Both the position numbers and the translations under genes were made by a program. Below, in pieces: positions 44,844 through 56,070 of a stretch of 64,000 nt of DNA (position 1 is its first letter; every line of letters starts with the position of its first letter). A model generated the notes under the pieces. It did not search any database. It was given only the letters and a program-made list of their open reading frames with translations, and had not been told where the DNA came from. The stretch lies in NCBI RefSeq assembly GCF_033118175.1, contig NC_083712.1, positions 9,558,956 to 9,622,955 on the forward strand. Direction: 5' to 3'. The DNA comes from Dama dama. Its lineage: Eukaryota > Chordata > Mammalia > Artiodactyla > Cervidae.

Positions 44844-45861
44844 AAAAAGAGCAAAGTAACCGTTTTTACTGTCGTTACTTTTGAGGAACTCAGTACTGCT
44901 TTTTCTAGGCACAGTAGGAGAGCCGTTGTAAAGGTATTATATTTTATTTTTTGAATTCATGGATTTGATCTATGAAGCTCTAATATAACAATAGGATTTT
45001 CAGTTTTTGAATCTCCTTTATTGTATTTAATAATACAAATGTGTTGCCTCAGTTGAGGAGTAGATGGGATCGTAGCCAGACGTTCTTACTTGCCTGATTT
45101 CTGACTAAGGCTGATGTGATTTTCAGTAATGTTCTGTCTTGAGAAGGAAACTTTACTTTGAGCCAATGTGTTACTCATAAATCCTGAAATATCTAGCTTT
45201 TAAAATATGTTTATGATGAGTATTTTACCTTTAAATCCTCATAAACCTCATTTATTGTTTGTTTTTTTTCCATTTTAAAATAGGAAACAAGTACAAACTT
45301 GAAAGATAAATTCTGCCATATGAAATAGTTATTGGAAGCAGTGAAATTCTCTAAATGCACTTTTCTCATTGTAACAAATATGTTAAAGTAGCTTTATAAC
45401 AAATCCTGAATTCCTCAAGACTACCATGCCATACATGTCAGTCTTTGCATGTGAAAAAAGAGAAGCAATAATTGTGAGATGAAGTGGATGTGCAATTTGG
45501 GTTCAAATGTGATGTTGATTTCTTAATTTTATGTTGATTATTATAATTTCAATTCTGCTTATATTGTTCCATGTGTCTTCTCTGCCCATTGTGTGAGCAA
45601 AATGATTAAGCACACCTACCATTGGAACCTAATGTTTATTAAGGCACTTTAGGCAAGAAAGTATGAAATAGGCTTTGATGAAAAAGAAGAAAAAATATTA
45701 AATTATTGCTGTGGGATATATTGTTTTAAATCATGAGCTTTGCCATTAGTTCGTGTATTTGAAGAGTACAGATGCACGGAAATCTCTTTTGTTCTTTTTG
45801 TACATGCATTTAAAAGGCGTAAAGAAATGCTTCTGAATATATGTAGTATATTCTTGAACTG
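44844..45861. other. No recognised feature
   Basis: AT-rich sequence. Nothing assigned. Confidence 0.4.
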
Positions 45862-45916
45862 GGGTCTCCTGCAATGCAGGTGGATTCTTTACCAACTGAG
45901 CTATCAGGGAAGTCCA
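45862..45916 (-). repeat. tRNA-derived head of a SINE, minus orientation
   Basis: 'ggggtctcctgcaatgcagg' to 'gagctatcagggaagtcc' is the reverse-complemented SINE head alone. The body is missing. Confidence 0.8.
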
Positions 45917-46671
45917 TTCATTGTGACAGACAGTAATTTAATAATTAAATCCACACTGGGCCTAATGCTGCAATGAAAAACACAATTTAGTTTCATATGA
46001 AAATCAAAGTGAAATTTTCAGAGAAAGTCATTTGTATTTTTTGTAACTGGGAAATATTAAACTAAAGTTTTAAATAGTCATTCCTGATCCTCAGTAAAGA
46101 AAATATACCTATTTTAGCTATATATATTCATTATTTGGATTTTGAAATATGATTTTTTGCTAACTCACTAATATTTGATAAATTCCTATTATGATCAGAC
46201 ACTGAGAAAGTACTGGAGCAAAGAAAAAGATTTCTCCATTTAGAATTCCGCTTCAAAAGACCATTTTCCAGCCATATGTTTTTAACAAATTAGCTTAGTC
46301 TGGAACTTACTTTTCTTCATCTGGAAAATTAGGGCACTTACCAATTTGTTTATGATCTGTAAGATTCCTGAAAGCTAAGGAATTCAGTTAAAAGTATATC
46401 TTGTTGGAAACTTTTATCCCAGAGAGATGATGGTTCCCTTAACCTATCCTAGACTTTCCAGTTGTAGGCTTGTCCCAGGGTCCCAGGAGTCAGGGATGAG
46501 GAACCAGGCCTCAGGGACCAGTATTGACTGAGAACTAGGGATCAGCCCAGAGATGACCTTTCAAGGAGCCCGATCCCAACTGTATCCACAGAGAAGAGAA
46601 TTGAGGGGGGCAGAGATCACGGAGATACCAGGGTTATCTCACTGTGACATGCATAATCAAGTCTGTTGGGA

Positions 46672-46673
<2 letters not shown>
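45917..46673. other. No recognised gene; faint MIR-like piece near 46280-46400
   Basis: 'acttttcttcatctggaaaa' with 'ttagggcacttacc' is reminiscent of MIR but too diverged to call. Confidence 0.35.

Positions 46674-46718
<45 letters not shown>
46674..46718 (+). repeat. (AC)n microsatellite, about 22 units
   Basis: Forty-five bases of uninterrupted AC repeat. Likely polymorphic. Confidence 0.98.
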
Positions 46719-46722
<4 letters not shown>

Positions 46723-48424
46723 GTGTTTGCTGATTTCTCAAAGAGGAGAATGCTAAGATCCCAAGAAACACACACACATAGAGAAGACTTTAGTGCTCTC
46801 AGGACTGGTATACAGCCAGTAAGAGACCCAGCAGGTGGACTCCCCACCAGCAGATGCAGTTTTGAGCAGAACCTATGACAAGAAACAAGAATCAGAAAAC
46901 TGGCCAGAACCAGCTCCGCTAAGCTAAGGCTTGTTGATAAAGTGTGGTACTTACACAAAACATTGCCATCACTTCAGTGCTCATACAAATTATATATTTT
47001 ATTCAAACATCGTTCCATCTGTTCATCCGTCTGTCCATTGTCCATCTAGTTTTAATAAGGAAGTCATGGAGATGGGACCTTTGTAGCTTCTGGAGGAGCC
47101 AGAGGGCAGGTCCTGAGGGGAAATAGTGCCGAGTGGCCCTTGCAGTTGCAGCCTCTGGCCTTGGGGACAGAGAGACAGGCTGGTTCGCCCCATGAAGAAC
47201 AGACTGGCTTGTGGAACAGTCATCCGAGACAGGCCCCAGCTGCTATACTGCAGGGTAAATGGTCAGGTTCCCTGTGCACAATGGTTTTCTTTCAGGATTA
47301 TTGTACACAATTGTTTTGTGTTGGTATTTATTCAGATTGTGTCCATTTGATGCAATACTTGAGTGGCTGGAAGAGAGACTTCAACTGTTAAATTTCAGGG
47401 AGACTGCATTTTAGAAAGTTTCCCCAGTTATCCTATTCTTTTCTGGGACCTAAGAAGAAACCACTCCTGGCTTCTCTAGTTAGCTCTGTGTTTGCCATTT
47501 TTACCATTGAGTAGAGACCCGCAGAAAAATGCCTGATGTGCACACAGCTCCTTTGCTGGTGTTAGTTCTGGAAGAGCTTTTGGGCTCCTCGATGTCATTC
47601 CATGTGCCAGGGCATGTCCCAGAAGGGCTGCAATCTGCTCGTACTGGCAGGATGGCCCTCCTCACACCGACTCCTGACAACGGGGTCCTTGCAGAAGCCA
47701 CAGAATACCTGAGTCTTGGGTTCTTAGGCACCTGTCAGGAGCCTGGCGGTGCCTGAGACGCAGAGAGGCCCCAGGATGCACGGCAGCCCAGGCAGGGAGA
47801 ACGCAGACGCCACTGCAGGCAGCCGCTGATTATCCAGGGAACGTTTTCATCTGATTGAAACATGACAAGGCTGTTGTGGAGCTCTCAGCCTAAATACATG
47901 TATATTACCTTCTGAGTGCAAACCCTTTAATTCAGCTTGCCTCACGATGACATGACTTCAAAATAAAATGACCTTCCGCCTTGGTAATTGAGTTATCACT
48001 GCAGTGTAGAAGTCGATAGAACAAATATTGCTAAGAAATGTAACTTTCCATTGATTAGTTCAGGAATAGACTCAGCAAGTAGGTACGTATTTCCTGGGAA
48101 AACACCATTCTTTGCTTTCAAAATGAAAGAATTTTAGTGGAATAGTGCAGGATTAACCCTCAGTTTTTGTGTTAAGCACTAGAATATGCTGAAAAGAGAA
48201 ATATAAATAGTGACTTCATGAAAGAAGTTTGGGAAGAAAATCAATGATGTATGACCTTAACAATAAGAGTTATAATAAGATTTCTTTATTTTCCACCTGT
48301 ATTATGCTTCCTTTGTCACATTATTAGATTAACACAGTTTTCTAGATGCATTTAATTGTTTCTTCTACATACTCTTTAATATTGTTCAACAGATACTGAT
48401 GGAATACCTCCTAGGCCTTGAAAG
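46719..48424. other. No recognised feature
   Basis: 47030-47260 and 47500-47830 are GC-richer, but no exon, domain or repeat family is supported. Confidence 0.4.
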
Positions 48425-48635
48425 TGAAAGCGTTAGTCACCCAGTTGTGTCTGACTCTTTGTAACCCCATGGACTGTAGCCCGCCAGGCTCCTCTGTCCA
48501 TGGGATTCTCCAAGCAAGAATACTGGAGTGGGTTGCGGTTCACTTCTCCAGGGGATCTTCCTGACCCAGGGACTGAACCTGGGTCTCCAGTATTGCAGGC
48601 AGATTCTTTACTGTCAGAGCCACCAGGGAAGCCCC
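48425..48635 (-). repeat. Bov-tA SINE, minus orientation
   Basis: Well preserved full-length copy ('gtgtctgactctttgtaacc', ending 'agccaccagggaagcccc'). Confidence 0.93.
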
Positions 48636-48737
48636 TTAGGCAATAAGCAGTAGCGTATGCACTAATCAGTTGTGTTTTTATTTATTTCATTTCTGGTTGT
48701 CTTCAGAACACAAGCACCTTCTTTAGCTTTTTTGCTG

Positions 48738-48950
48738 GAACTTCCCTAGTGGTCCAGTGGCTAAGACTGCTGCCAGTGCAGAACCCCTGGGTCTGGTCCC
48801 TGGTCGGGGAACTAGATCCCGCATGCTGCAGCTAGAGTCTGTATGCCACAACTGAGAATCCCATGTGCTGCGATGAAGACTGAGGATCTTGTGCTGCAAC
48901 TAACACCTGGCACAGCCAAGCAAATAATATAAATAAATAAATATTAAAAA
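48738..48950 (+). repeat. CHR-type SINE with A-rich tail
   Basis: 'ggaacttccctagtggtcca' head, 'ctggtcggggaactagatcc' B-box side, 'gatcccgcatgctgcagcta' body, and an (aaat)n tail at 48925-48950. Confidence 0.88.
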
Positions 48951-51356
48951 ATGTTTGCTTAGCACTCAAAATAGTCTTGAATGAGTTTTTCAAAGCTCTG
49001 AAGTGTGGGAAATGTGTTGAACAATGTTTTAGAGAGTCAACGATTTTCAATTTTTTATTAAAATTTCTTTTAATGTCACTTTGAATTATGCTCCAAATAT
49101 TTTGCTAGGTAAATCATATACAACACAAGCAGATGTTTTTATCGTTTGATCCAGTGACTTTATTTCTCTCTTTGTTGAGTATCAGATAGAGTACATTCTT
49201 GGCTGTATTTTCTTCACAGAAGTAAAACTGAATTTATACTAAAAAAGAAAAAATCAGATAAAAGCAAAAGAGAGAGAAATGTGCACATTTTGAAGACTGG
49301 CCAGGTGCCTGCTGGACCCATTGTTTTATGAAAGGACACACGTGTCATCTGAGGTTCCGGATGTGAGGGCCAGCTCAGCCTGCTGCTCTTCACGTTGTTC
49401 TCCCCAGTCCAGTTTGCTCGTGTGCAAAACTTTTCCAGCTCATAGGCTTTAGGCTGTGATTATATATACACATTAAAGTGAAATGTCTGTATGTTGAGGA
49501 CTATCTTAAAATACCTTCATGATGTCTGGTCATAAAGTGCTTTACTGAGAATCATAAATACTCCATAGACTCCAAGTCTCTAAGTGGAGGACATGAACTT
49601 GAATTGTATTAGGGTTCTCCCTCTGGTTGATTGTCTGAGGATGTTCTAGGGCCCTTGAATCCACCTCCTTTGGGCCCAGCCTCATGCCCTCTCCTGCTGA
49701 GCATGTCCTCCTCCCCCGGACCTTGTCCTCACCCGCGTCAGAGATCAGCAGAGCTGGTCCCCAAGCAGCGAGGATGGATTCAGTCCAATGGGAGAGGGGC
49801 CAGTGTGACCTGGAGTCGGCTCTGGCTTGTGCAGGGTTTAAAGGGCGGGTGAGGGAGTGGGGGTTCCAGGGAGCGGAGTGAGGCACGCAGAGGGTGGGGC
49901 TGTGCATGTGGATCAGGGTGGCGTCAGGGAGCGGGACTCCTCCCATAGAGGCGGGCCAGTGCTCAGGGGTGTCTTCAATACCTCGTCTCCTCATGGGAGC
50001 ACTTCGAGGGGGGCTCGGTCTCCCGGGGTGAGGCCTGGAGCTGATAGGAACTGTGTGCATGTCTGTGCAAGTCTTTACAGACCAGGGCAAGGCATCAGGG
50101 AGAAGAGGGGCCTTGCCACCGCAGGAGCTGTGTCTCAGGAGCTGGGCAGCATCCCGGTCAGGGCCACTCCACAAGCTTGTCTTGTTTCTTTCCAGGTCTC
50201 CAGTGTCTGACTTTTATCCAGGGCCTACAGGTACGTGCATCCTGCTCTGGGTAAATGAGGGTAAAGTGCTCTGGGGTTAGTCAGTGTGGGGACAACTTCA
50301 TGCCATCTTGGGTTTGACCAGCAACACGGGAGACAGGGATTCATGTTCAAGTGCTTCCAAGGGAGAGATCGGGAAGGCAGCCCATTCTGGTTGTCTGACA
50401 GGACACCGTGGCACCTGTCCCTTCTCGGTTCATCAGTTACGCGTGTATTCAAGCCAGACGTGACACCGATGGTCCGGGACACTGTCTGACAGAGCACGGC
50501 CCTCGCCAGCACCGCTTCATGTCACTCGGTGAGGGCTCTCGTTGTGCTCCGAAGTTTAGGAGCATAGCTTTCACCTAGAGAGACTTAGGTGAGATGTTCC
50601 TATTCAAAGCCTATTTGCACCAATTGAGAATATAGAACCATAATACTAGGTACAGGCACTAAATGTTTGTTTATTGGCATCATTTCATTTCTACCTTATT
50701 ATTGGCAGTGTCGTTTCTTTAAATGTGGTGTAGATGGATTTAGGAAGCAAATGAATTCTTGCAGTAATCAAACACTCCAGAAAGTTTTAAAGCAGTGTGA
50801 TTAGCGAAACAATTTAACCCAATAATCTAATTTTGAATATCCAGGCAGCAAAAGTGAAGCTTCTCTTAGTGCTCTTAATGTTGCCTGTTGAAATCCATGA
50901 AAAATATGACCAATACTAGCTGTGAAGTATAAATTAAGACCACAAATAGGTATGCTATCCTTTCAGCAGATACTTAGGAGTCCTCACTGGAAAATTTTGA
51001 CAAAAATATGGATTTTATTATTGTTGACAATAGGGCATCTGATTTTTTAAAAGAGCTTTGGCAGTGAAACATAATTTCAGGCATTAGAAACTGTCCAATT
51101 TGACAAAGTGCATTTTAATGGGAGACAGCATATGAGAAAAACATGTTGATAATTATTTCTGATCATATGCTACCCAGTTGCTAGCATCTGTAATTCTCAT
51201 TGGTACAATCATTCAGTTATCTAGGGAGAGTCTAGATTTTCTGTCAGATATTTTGAAGTGTATTACAGGGTTTTATTTTTGCTGTGGGAGGTTATTTTTA
51301 TTTTTCACTGAAACAAAGCAAATGAACTGCTGGCATTGATTTCAGCACATATTTCC
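48951..51356. other. No recognised gene; GC-rich 49640-50500
   Basis: Overlapping open frames on both strands (largest 210 codons, minus, 49542-50174) coincide with GC-rich sequence and show no domain. A possible 35-bp exon at 50196-50230 is flanked by TTTCTTTCCAG and CAG|GTACGT. 50530-51350 is AT-rich and unassigned. Confidence 0.4.
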
Positions 51357-51368
51357 AGTGTGACTATT

Positions 51369-52380
51369 CAGTTCAGTTCAGTCACTCAGTCATGTCCGAC
51401 TCTTTGTGACCCCATGGACTGCAGCATGCCAGGCTTTCCTGTCTATCACCAACTTCTGGAGCTAGCTCAAACTCATGTCAATGGAGTCAGTGATACCATC
51501 CAACCATCTCATCCTCTGTCATCCCCTTTTCCTCCCGCCTTCAATCGTTCCCAGCATCAGGGTCTTTTCCAGTGAGTCAATTCTTCCCATCAGGTGGCCA
51601 AAGTATTGGAGCTTCAGCTTTAGCATCAGTCCTTCTAATGAATATTCAGGACTGATTTCCTGTAGGATTGACTGGTTTGATCTCTGTGCTGTCCAAGGGA
51701 CTCTCAAGAGTCTTCTCCAATACCACAGTTCAAAAACATCAATTCTTGGGCACTCAGTTGGACCATAAGGTCCAACTCTCACATCCATACATGACTCCTG
51801 GAAAAACCATAGCTTTGATTAGATGGACTTTTGTTGGCAAAGTAATGTCTCTGCTTTTTAATATGCTATCTAGGTTTGTCATAGCTTTTTTTCCAAGGAG
51901 TGGTGAAATTGAAAGTTGCTCAGGCATATCCAACTCTTTGCAACCCCATGGACTATGCAGTCCATGGAATTCTCTAGGCCAGAATATTGGAGTGGGTAGC
52001 CTTTCCCTTCTCCAGGGGATCTTCCCAACCCAGGTATTGAACCAAGGTCTCCTGCATTGCAGGCAGATTCCTTACCAGCTGAGCCACAAGGGAAGCCCAA
52101 GAATACTGGAGTGGGTAGCCTATCCCTTCTCCAGTGGATCTTCCTGACCTAGGAATTGAACTGGGTGACTTCTTGACCAACTGAGCTATCAGGGAAGCTA
52201 AGGAGCAAGCATCTTTTAATTTCATGGCTGCATTCACCATCTGCAGTGATTTTGGAGCCCCAAAAAATAAAGTCAGCCACTGTTTACATTGTGTCCCCAT
52301 CTATTTGCCATGAAGTGATGGGACTGGATGCTATGATATTAGTTTTTTGAATGATGAGTTTTAAATCAGCTTTTTCACTC
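51369..52380 (-). mobile_element. BovB 3' piece, antisense
   Basis: The left end is the antisense BovB terminus ('cagttcagttcagtcactca'). The sequence is the reverse complement of the region equivalent to about 57398-58109 of the longer BovB copy in this window. A SINE at 51901-52199 interrupts it. Confidence 0.9.
51901..52199 (-). repeat. Extended Bov-tA SINE within BovB
   Basis: A full minus-strand Bov-tA (to about 52098) is followed by a second partial copy of body edge plus tRNA head (to 52199). AAGGAG at 51895-51900 and 52200-52205 is the target duplication, and BovB sequence resumes directly after it. Confidence 0.9.
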
Positions 52381-52384
52381 TTTT

Positions 52385-53087
52385 CATGGAGATTCCTCAA
52401 AAAACTGAAAATAGAATTGCCATACGACCCAGCAATTCTACTGCTGGGCATACAAACCAAGGAAACCAGAACTGAGAGACTTGTGTACCCCCGTGTTCAT
52501 CGCAGCACTGTTTACAATAGCCAGGACATGGAAGCAACCTATATGTCCATCAGCAGATGAATGGATTAGAAAGCTGTGGTACATATACACAATGGAATAT
52601 TACTCAGCTATTAAAAAGAATACACTTGAATCAGTTCTAATGAGGTGGATGAAACTGGAGGATATTATACAGAGTGAAGTAAGCCAGAAAGAAAAACACT
52701 AATACAGTATCTTAACGCATATATATGTAATTTAGAAAGATGGTAACGATGACCCTATATGCGAGATAGTGAAAGAGACACAGATATAAAGAATAGACTT
52801 TTGGACTCTGTGGGAGAAGGCAGGGTAGGATGATTTGAGAGATAGCATTGAAACATGTATACTATCATATGTGAAATAGATCGCCAGTCCAAGTTCGATG
52901 CATGAAACAGGGCACTCACAGCCGGTGCACCGGGACAACCCTGAGGGATGGGGCGGGGAGGGAGGCGGGAGGGCTTCAGGATGGGGTGGGGACACCTGTA
53001 CACCTGTGGCTGATTCATGTCAGTGTATGGCAAAAACCACCACAATATTATAAAGTAATTAGCCTCCAATTAAATAAATTAATTAAA
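52385..53087 (+). mobile_element. Bovine-type LINE-1 3' end
   Basis: It begins abruptly at 'catggagattcctcaaaaaa' (late ORF2), passes 'gacccagcaattctactgct' and 'tggaatattactcagctatt', then the GC-rich 3' UTR ('gatggggcggggagggaggc'), and ends in the normal terminus 'caatattataaagtaattag' with a short A/T-rich tail. No target duplication of its own flanks it. Confidence 0.92.
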
Positions 53088-54115
53088 AAGAAAGCCTTCC
53101 TAAGTGATCAGTGCAAAGAAATAGAGGATAACAATAGAATGGGAAAGACTAGAGATCTCTTCAAGAAAATTAGAGATACCAAGGGAACATTTCATGCAAA
53201 TATGGGCTCAGTGAAGGACAGAAAGGGCTTCCCTGATAGCTCAGTTGGTGAAGAATCTGCCTGTGGTGCAGGACACCCTGGTTCGATTCCTGGGTTGGGA
53301 AGATCCACTGGAGAAGGGATAGACTACCCACTCCAGTATTCTTGGGCTTCCCTTGTGGCTCAGCTGGTAAAGAATTTGCCTGCAATGCGAGAGACCTGGG
53401 TTCAGTCCCTGGGTTGGGAAGACCCCTGGAGAAGGGAAAGGCTACGCACTCCAGTGTTCTGGCCTGGAGGATTCCATGGGCTGTATGGTCCATGCAGTCA
53501 CAAAGAGTTGGACACGACTGAGTGATTAAGCACACATGTTATGGACCTAATAGAAGCAGGAGATATTAAGAAGAGGTGGCAAGAATACCCAGAAGAATAT
53601 ATAAAACAGATTTTCATGACCTAGATAAACACGATAGTATGATCACTCACCTAGAGCCAGATGTCCTGGTAGGCGAAGTCGAGTAGGCTTTAGGAAGCAT
53701 CACTATGAACAAAGCTAGTGGAGGTGATGGAATTCCAGCTGAGCTATTTCAAATCCTAAAAGATGATGCTGTGGAAGTGCTACACTCAATATGCCAGCAA
53801 ATTTGGAAAAACTCAGCAGTGGCCACAGGACTGGAACAGGTCAGTTTTCATTCCAATCCCAAGGAAGGGCAATGCCAAAGAATGTTCAAACTACCACACA
53901 ATTGAACTCATCTCACACACTAGCAAAGAAAGTAATGCTCAAAACTCTCCAAGCTAAGCTTTAATAGTACGTGAATCAAGAACTTCCAGATGTTCAAGCT
54001 GGATTTAGAAAAGGCAGAGGAATCAGAGATCAAATTGCCAACATCCACTGGACCATAGAACAAGCAAGGGAATTCCAGAAAAACATCTACTTCTGCTTTA
54101 TTGACTATGCCAAAG
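53088..54115 (+). mobile_element. BovB middle piece, 3'-truncated
   Basis: Corresponds to about 56322-57045 of the longer BovB copy (early RT region), with stops and small indels. It ends at 'gactatgccaaag', where the other copy continues. A 3'-truncated LINE is unusual and is explained by the inversion model. A SINE array interrupts it at 53225-53538. Confidence 0.9.
53225..53538 (+). repeat. Tandem Bov-tA SINEs within BovB
   Basis: A first head-plus-partial-body copy (53225-53344) is followed by a full Bov-tA (53345-53538). The first keeps an A box (TAGCTCAGTTGG, 53237-53248) and a B box (GGTTCGATTCC, 53280-53290) that match the pol III consensus. Confidence 0.9.
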
Positions 54116-54349
54116 TGTGATTATTACTTAAAGTCTAATCGATAATAAGTATGTTTGACTTATTTTAATCAAAAATATACAGAAAATAAGGCTATCCCCT
54201 TCTTGAACACTGGCTGAGTATTCATGATCAGTTCAGGTGGATTGATTCACTATATGGAGCGAATCCTTTTCCAGTTCCTGAGTGTTGATAAAAATTGTCT
54301 GTTTTGAAGTTGTCATTTTTACATGGCAGATGCTGGGCTCAGAGTATGC

Positions 54350-54525
54350 TTCCTTTTTAAACATTCTTATTGAGGTATGACTGATATTTAAAACCTGCAC
54401 ATATCTAATCTGTGCAGTGTGAGTTTGGGCATATGCCTATACCAGTGAGACCACCACCACCATCACGGTGACTTGCGGATCTGTCACCTCTACAAGTTTC
54501 CTCCTGACTCTTTTTTGAGACTCTC
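54350..54525 (+). mobile_element. Old LINE-1 fragment
   Basis: 'attcttattgaggtatgact', 'gcatatgcctataccagtga' and 'ctacaagtttcctcctgact' follow the order of a non-coding part of old L1M elements. Confidence 0.6.
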
Positions 54526-55414
54526 GGTGGCATCCTTCAAGGGCAGGGCAAGGACTTTCCAGCTTCTCAGGTGGCCACATCATGAAAAGAGAGTCTCTCG
54601 TGTGTGTTTCCACTGCTGGCATCTTCTTTTCCTTTGGCTCCCCCTCCCAGGTCTGAGCTTCCTGGCCGACCTTGGTCCCACACGTGCCATCTCCCTGCTC
54701 CCTCATCCTCATCTGGGCCCTGGGGTCACCTGTGCCCTCTCCAGCCTCCAGGTGGAACGCCACAGGTTAAAGGACCCTGAACCACTGAAGGGCAAAATTC
54801 CCCACTCTCTACTGTCATGTCTGGTTATATTTTGATTCCTCCTTCCATCAAATCCACTGTCTCCAAGTAACTTTACCTGATTCTTGTGGACGTAGTTTGA
54901 ATTCTTCTTGGTTAAGTCAGAAAACATCAATACTCTGTGCCATACTGCGCATCTTTAAATCATGAGCTTTTTCGTAAGTATGTACGTATTTGGATTGTGT
55001 GTGGTGGTGTGAAATAAGATGATGATAAGTAAGCATCTGTAAAACCACAGATTACAAAATGGAATATTACCAATTCCTTTAGATCCTTAAATCTGTGCTA
55101 CTTACCTCATTTATTATTTTATAAACATATATTGGCTATGACGCTCCATGTAGATTGTAAATACTTACAGGTCATAAAATTCTTGTTTACCCCAGAATGC
55201 CTGATACCTAGTAGTCATTCACAAAACAATTTCTGGCTTATTTATATGAGTAACTTGCTCATCAGATGATGCATGTTCCTCTAGGACTCTTCAGTTTATT
55301 GTTGTCTAATATGTCAGTTCACATTGGTGACATTGATGTAAACTCCTTGTTAAATGTTAATAATTTCTTCCCAAGGGGTGTGACTGGTTCCCATTGCTTT
55401 AGGAAAGCAGACAC
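54526..55414. other. No recognised gene; weak L2/MIR-like piece at about 55090-55235
   Basis: An open frame of 120 codons (54473-54835) overlaps the LINE-1 relic and has no domain. The 'ctccatgtagattgtaaata' and 'cctagtagtcattcac' words recall an L2 3' end only weakly. Confidence 0.35.
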
Positions 55415-55960
55415 AGCAGCTTCTAACCATCTATTAAACCTCTGCAGTGATTCCAACCTCTTTCACAAAAAAATCCAGATTCTCTATGGTGGCCCCAAAG
55501 TCTGAGCCCCCTGCCCTCCCTAAGCACTGCACCCCCTGCTCTTCCACGCACTCCCCTCAAGCCCCCTGCCCTCCTCACAGTCACCTCAACAGCCCGGGGG
55601 CAAATCCCAGCCAGGGACGCTGCCCTATCCTTCCTTCCACCAGAGAGTCTCTGAGAGTCTCTTCCACGCCTCCCCCTTTTTTCTGGAACATTTTCTTCAT
55701 TTCTCCAGTTAACACAAAAAACCATTTCTAGCACTCCCATCTCTTCTCCCCCACCCCCCTTTAACTTTATTTTCACACATAGCATTTATCACCATACAGG
55801 TTTCTAAAATCTATGCAGTTTACTAGTTTATTTTTGTTTCCTGTCTCTTCTGAAAGAACTAAATTTCCTGTTTACTTAGTGCTTTATTTCCGGGTCTAGA
55901 GAAGCACTTGGCACATATTCACACAAAAAAAATAGTTTTGAATTAATTGGATCAGTGACA
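55415..55960 (+). mobile_element. L2 LINE 3' fragment
   Basis: The C/T-rich coding-like part (55440-55690) is followed by 'acatagcatttatcaccata', 'agtttatttttgtttcctgt' and 'agaagcacttggcacatatt', the order of the L2 3' end. Confidence 0.65.
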
Positions 55961-56070
55961 AATGTGTCATCAGACTAGAAGAGTTGGGGCAGGTTGTGTA
56001 GCACATGTGTCAGCCAGCTACTGTCAAAGAGATGCACATAATTAGTACAATTCTTAAACTGAGATCTAGT

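Larger units (their letters stand above)
51357..54125. mobile_element. Composite retrotransposon: twin-primed BovB with a LINE-1 3' end at the joint
   Basis: A 12-bp imperfect duplication, agtgtgaCtatt (51357-51368) and agtgtgaTtatt (54114-54125), encloses three pieces: the BovB 3' part in minus orientation (51369-52380), a LINE-1 3' part in plus orientation (52385-about 53087), and a BovB middle part in plus orientation (about 53088-54115). The BovB pieces do not overlap in the consensus and lack about 350 bp between them. Read on the minus strand, the order (inverted 5' piece, then sense 3' piece, then tail) is that of twin priming. SINEs inserted later in both BovB pieces. Confidence 0.8.

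Noticed and set aside
46553..46958. Open frames with Thr-His or Cys-Val runs
   Set aside because: Translation of the (AC)n microsatellite in both directions.
49542..50174. 210-codon open frame on the minus strand
   Set aside because: GC-rich region with overlapping open frames on the other strand. No recognisable motif.
53225..53300. tRNA gene
   Set aside because: The A and B boxes belong to the tRNA-derived head of a Bov-tA SINE. The cloverleaf is not complete and a SINE body follows.
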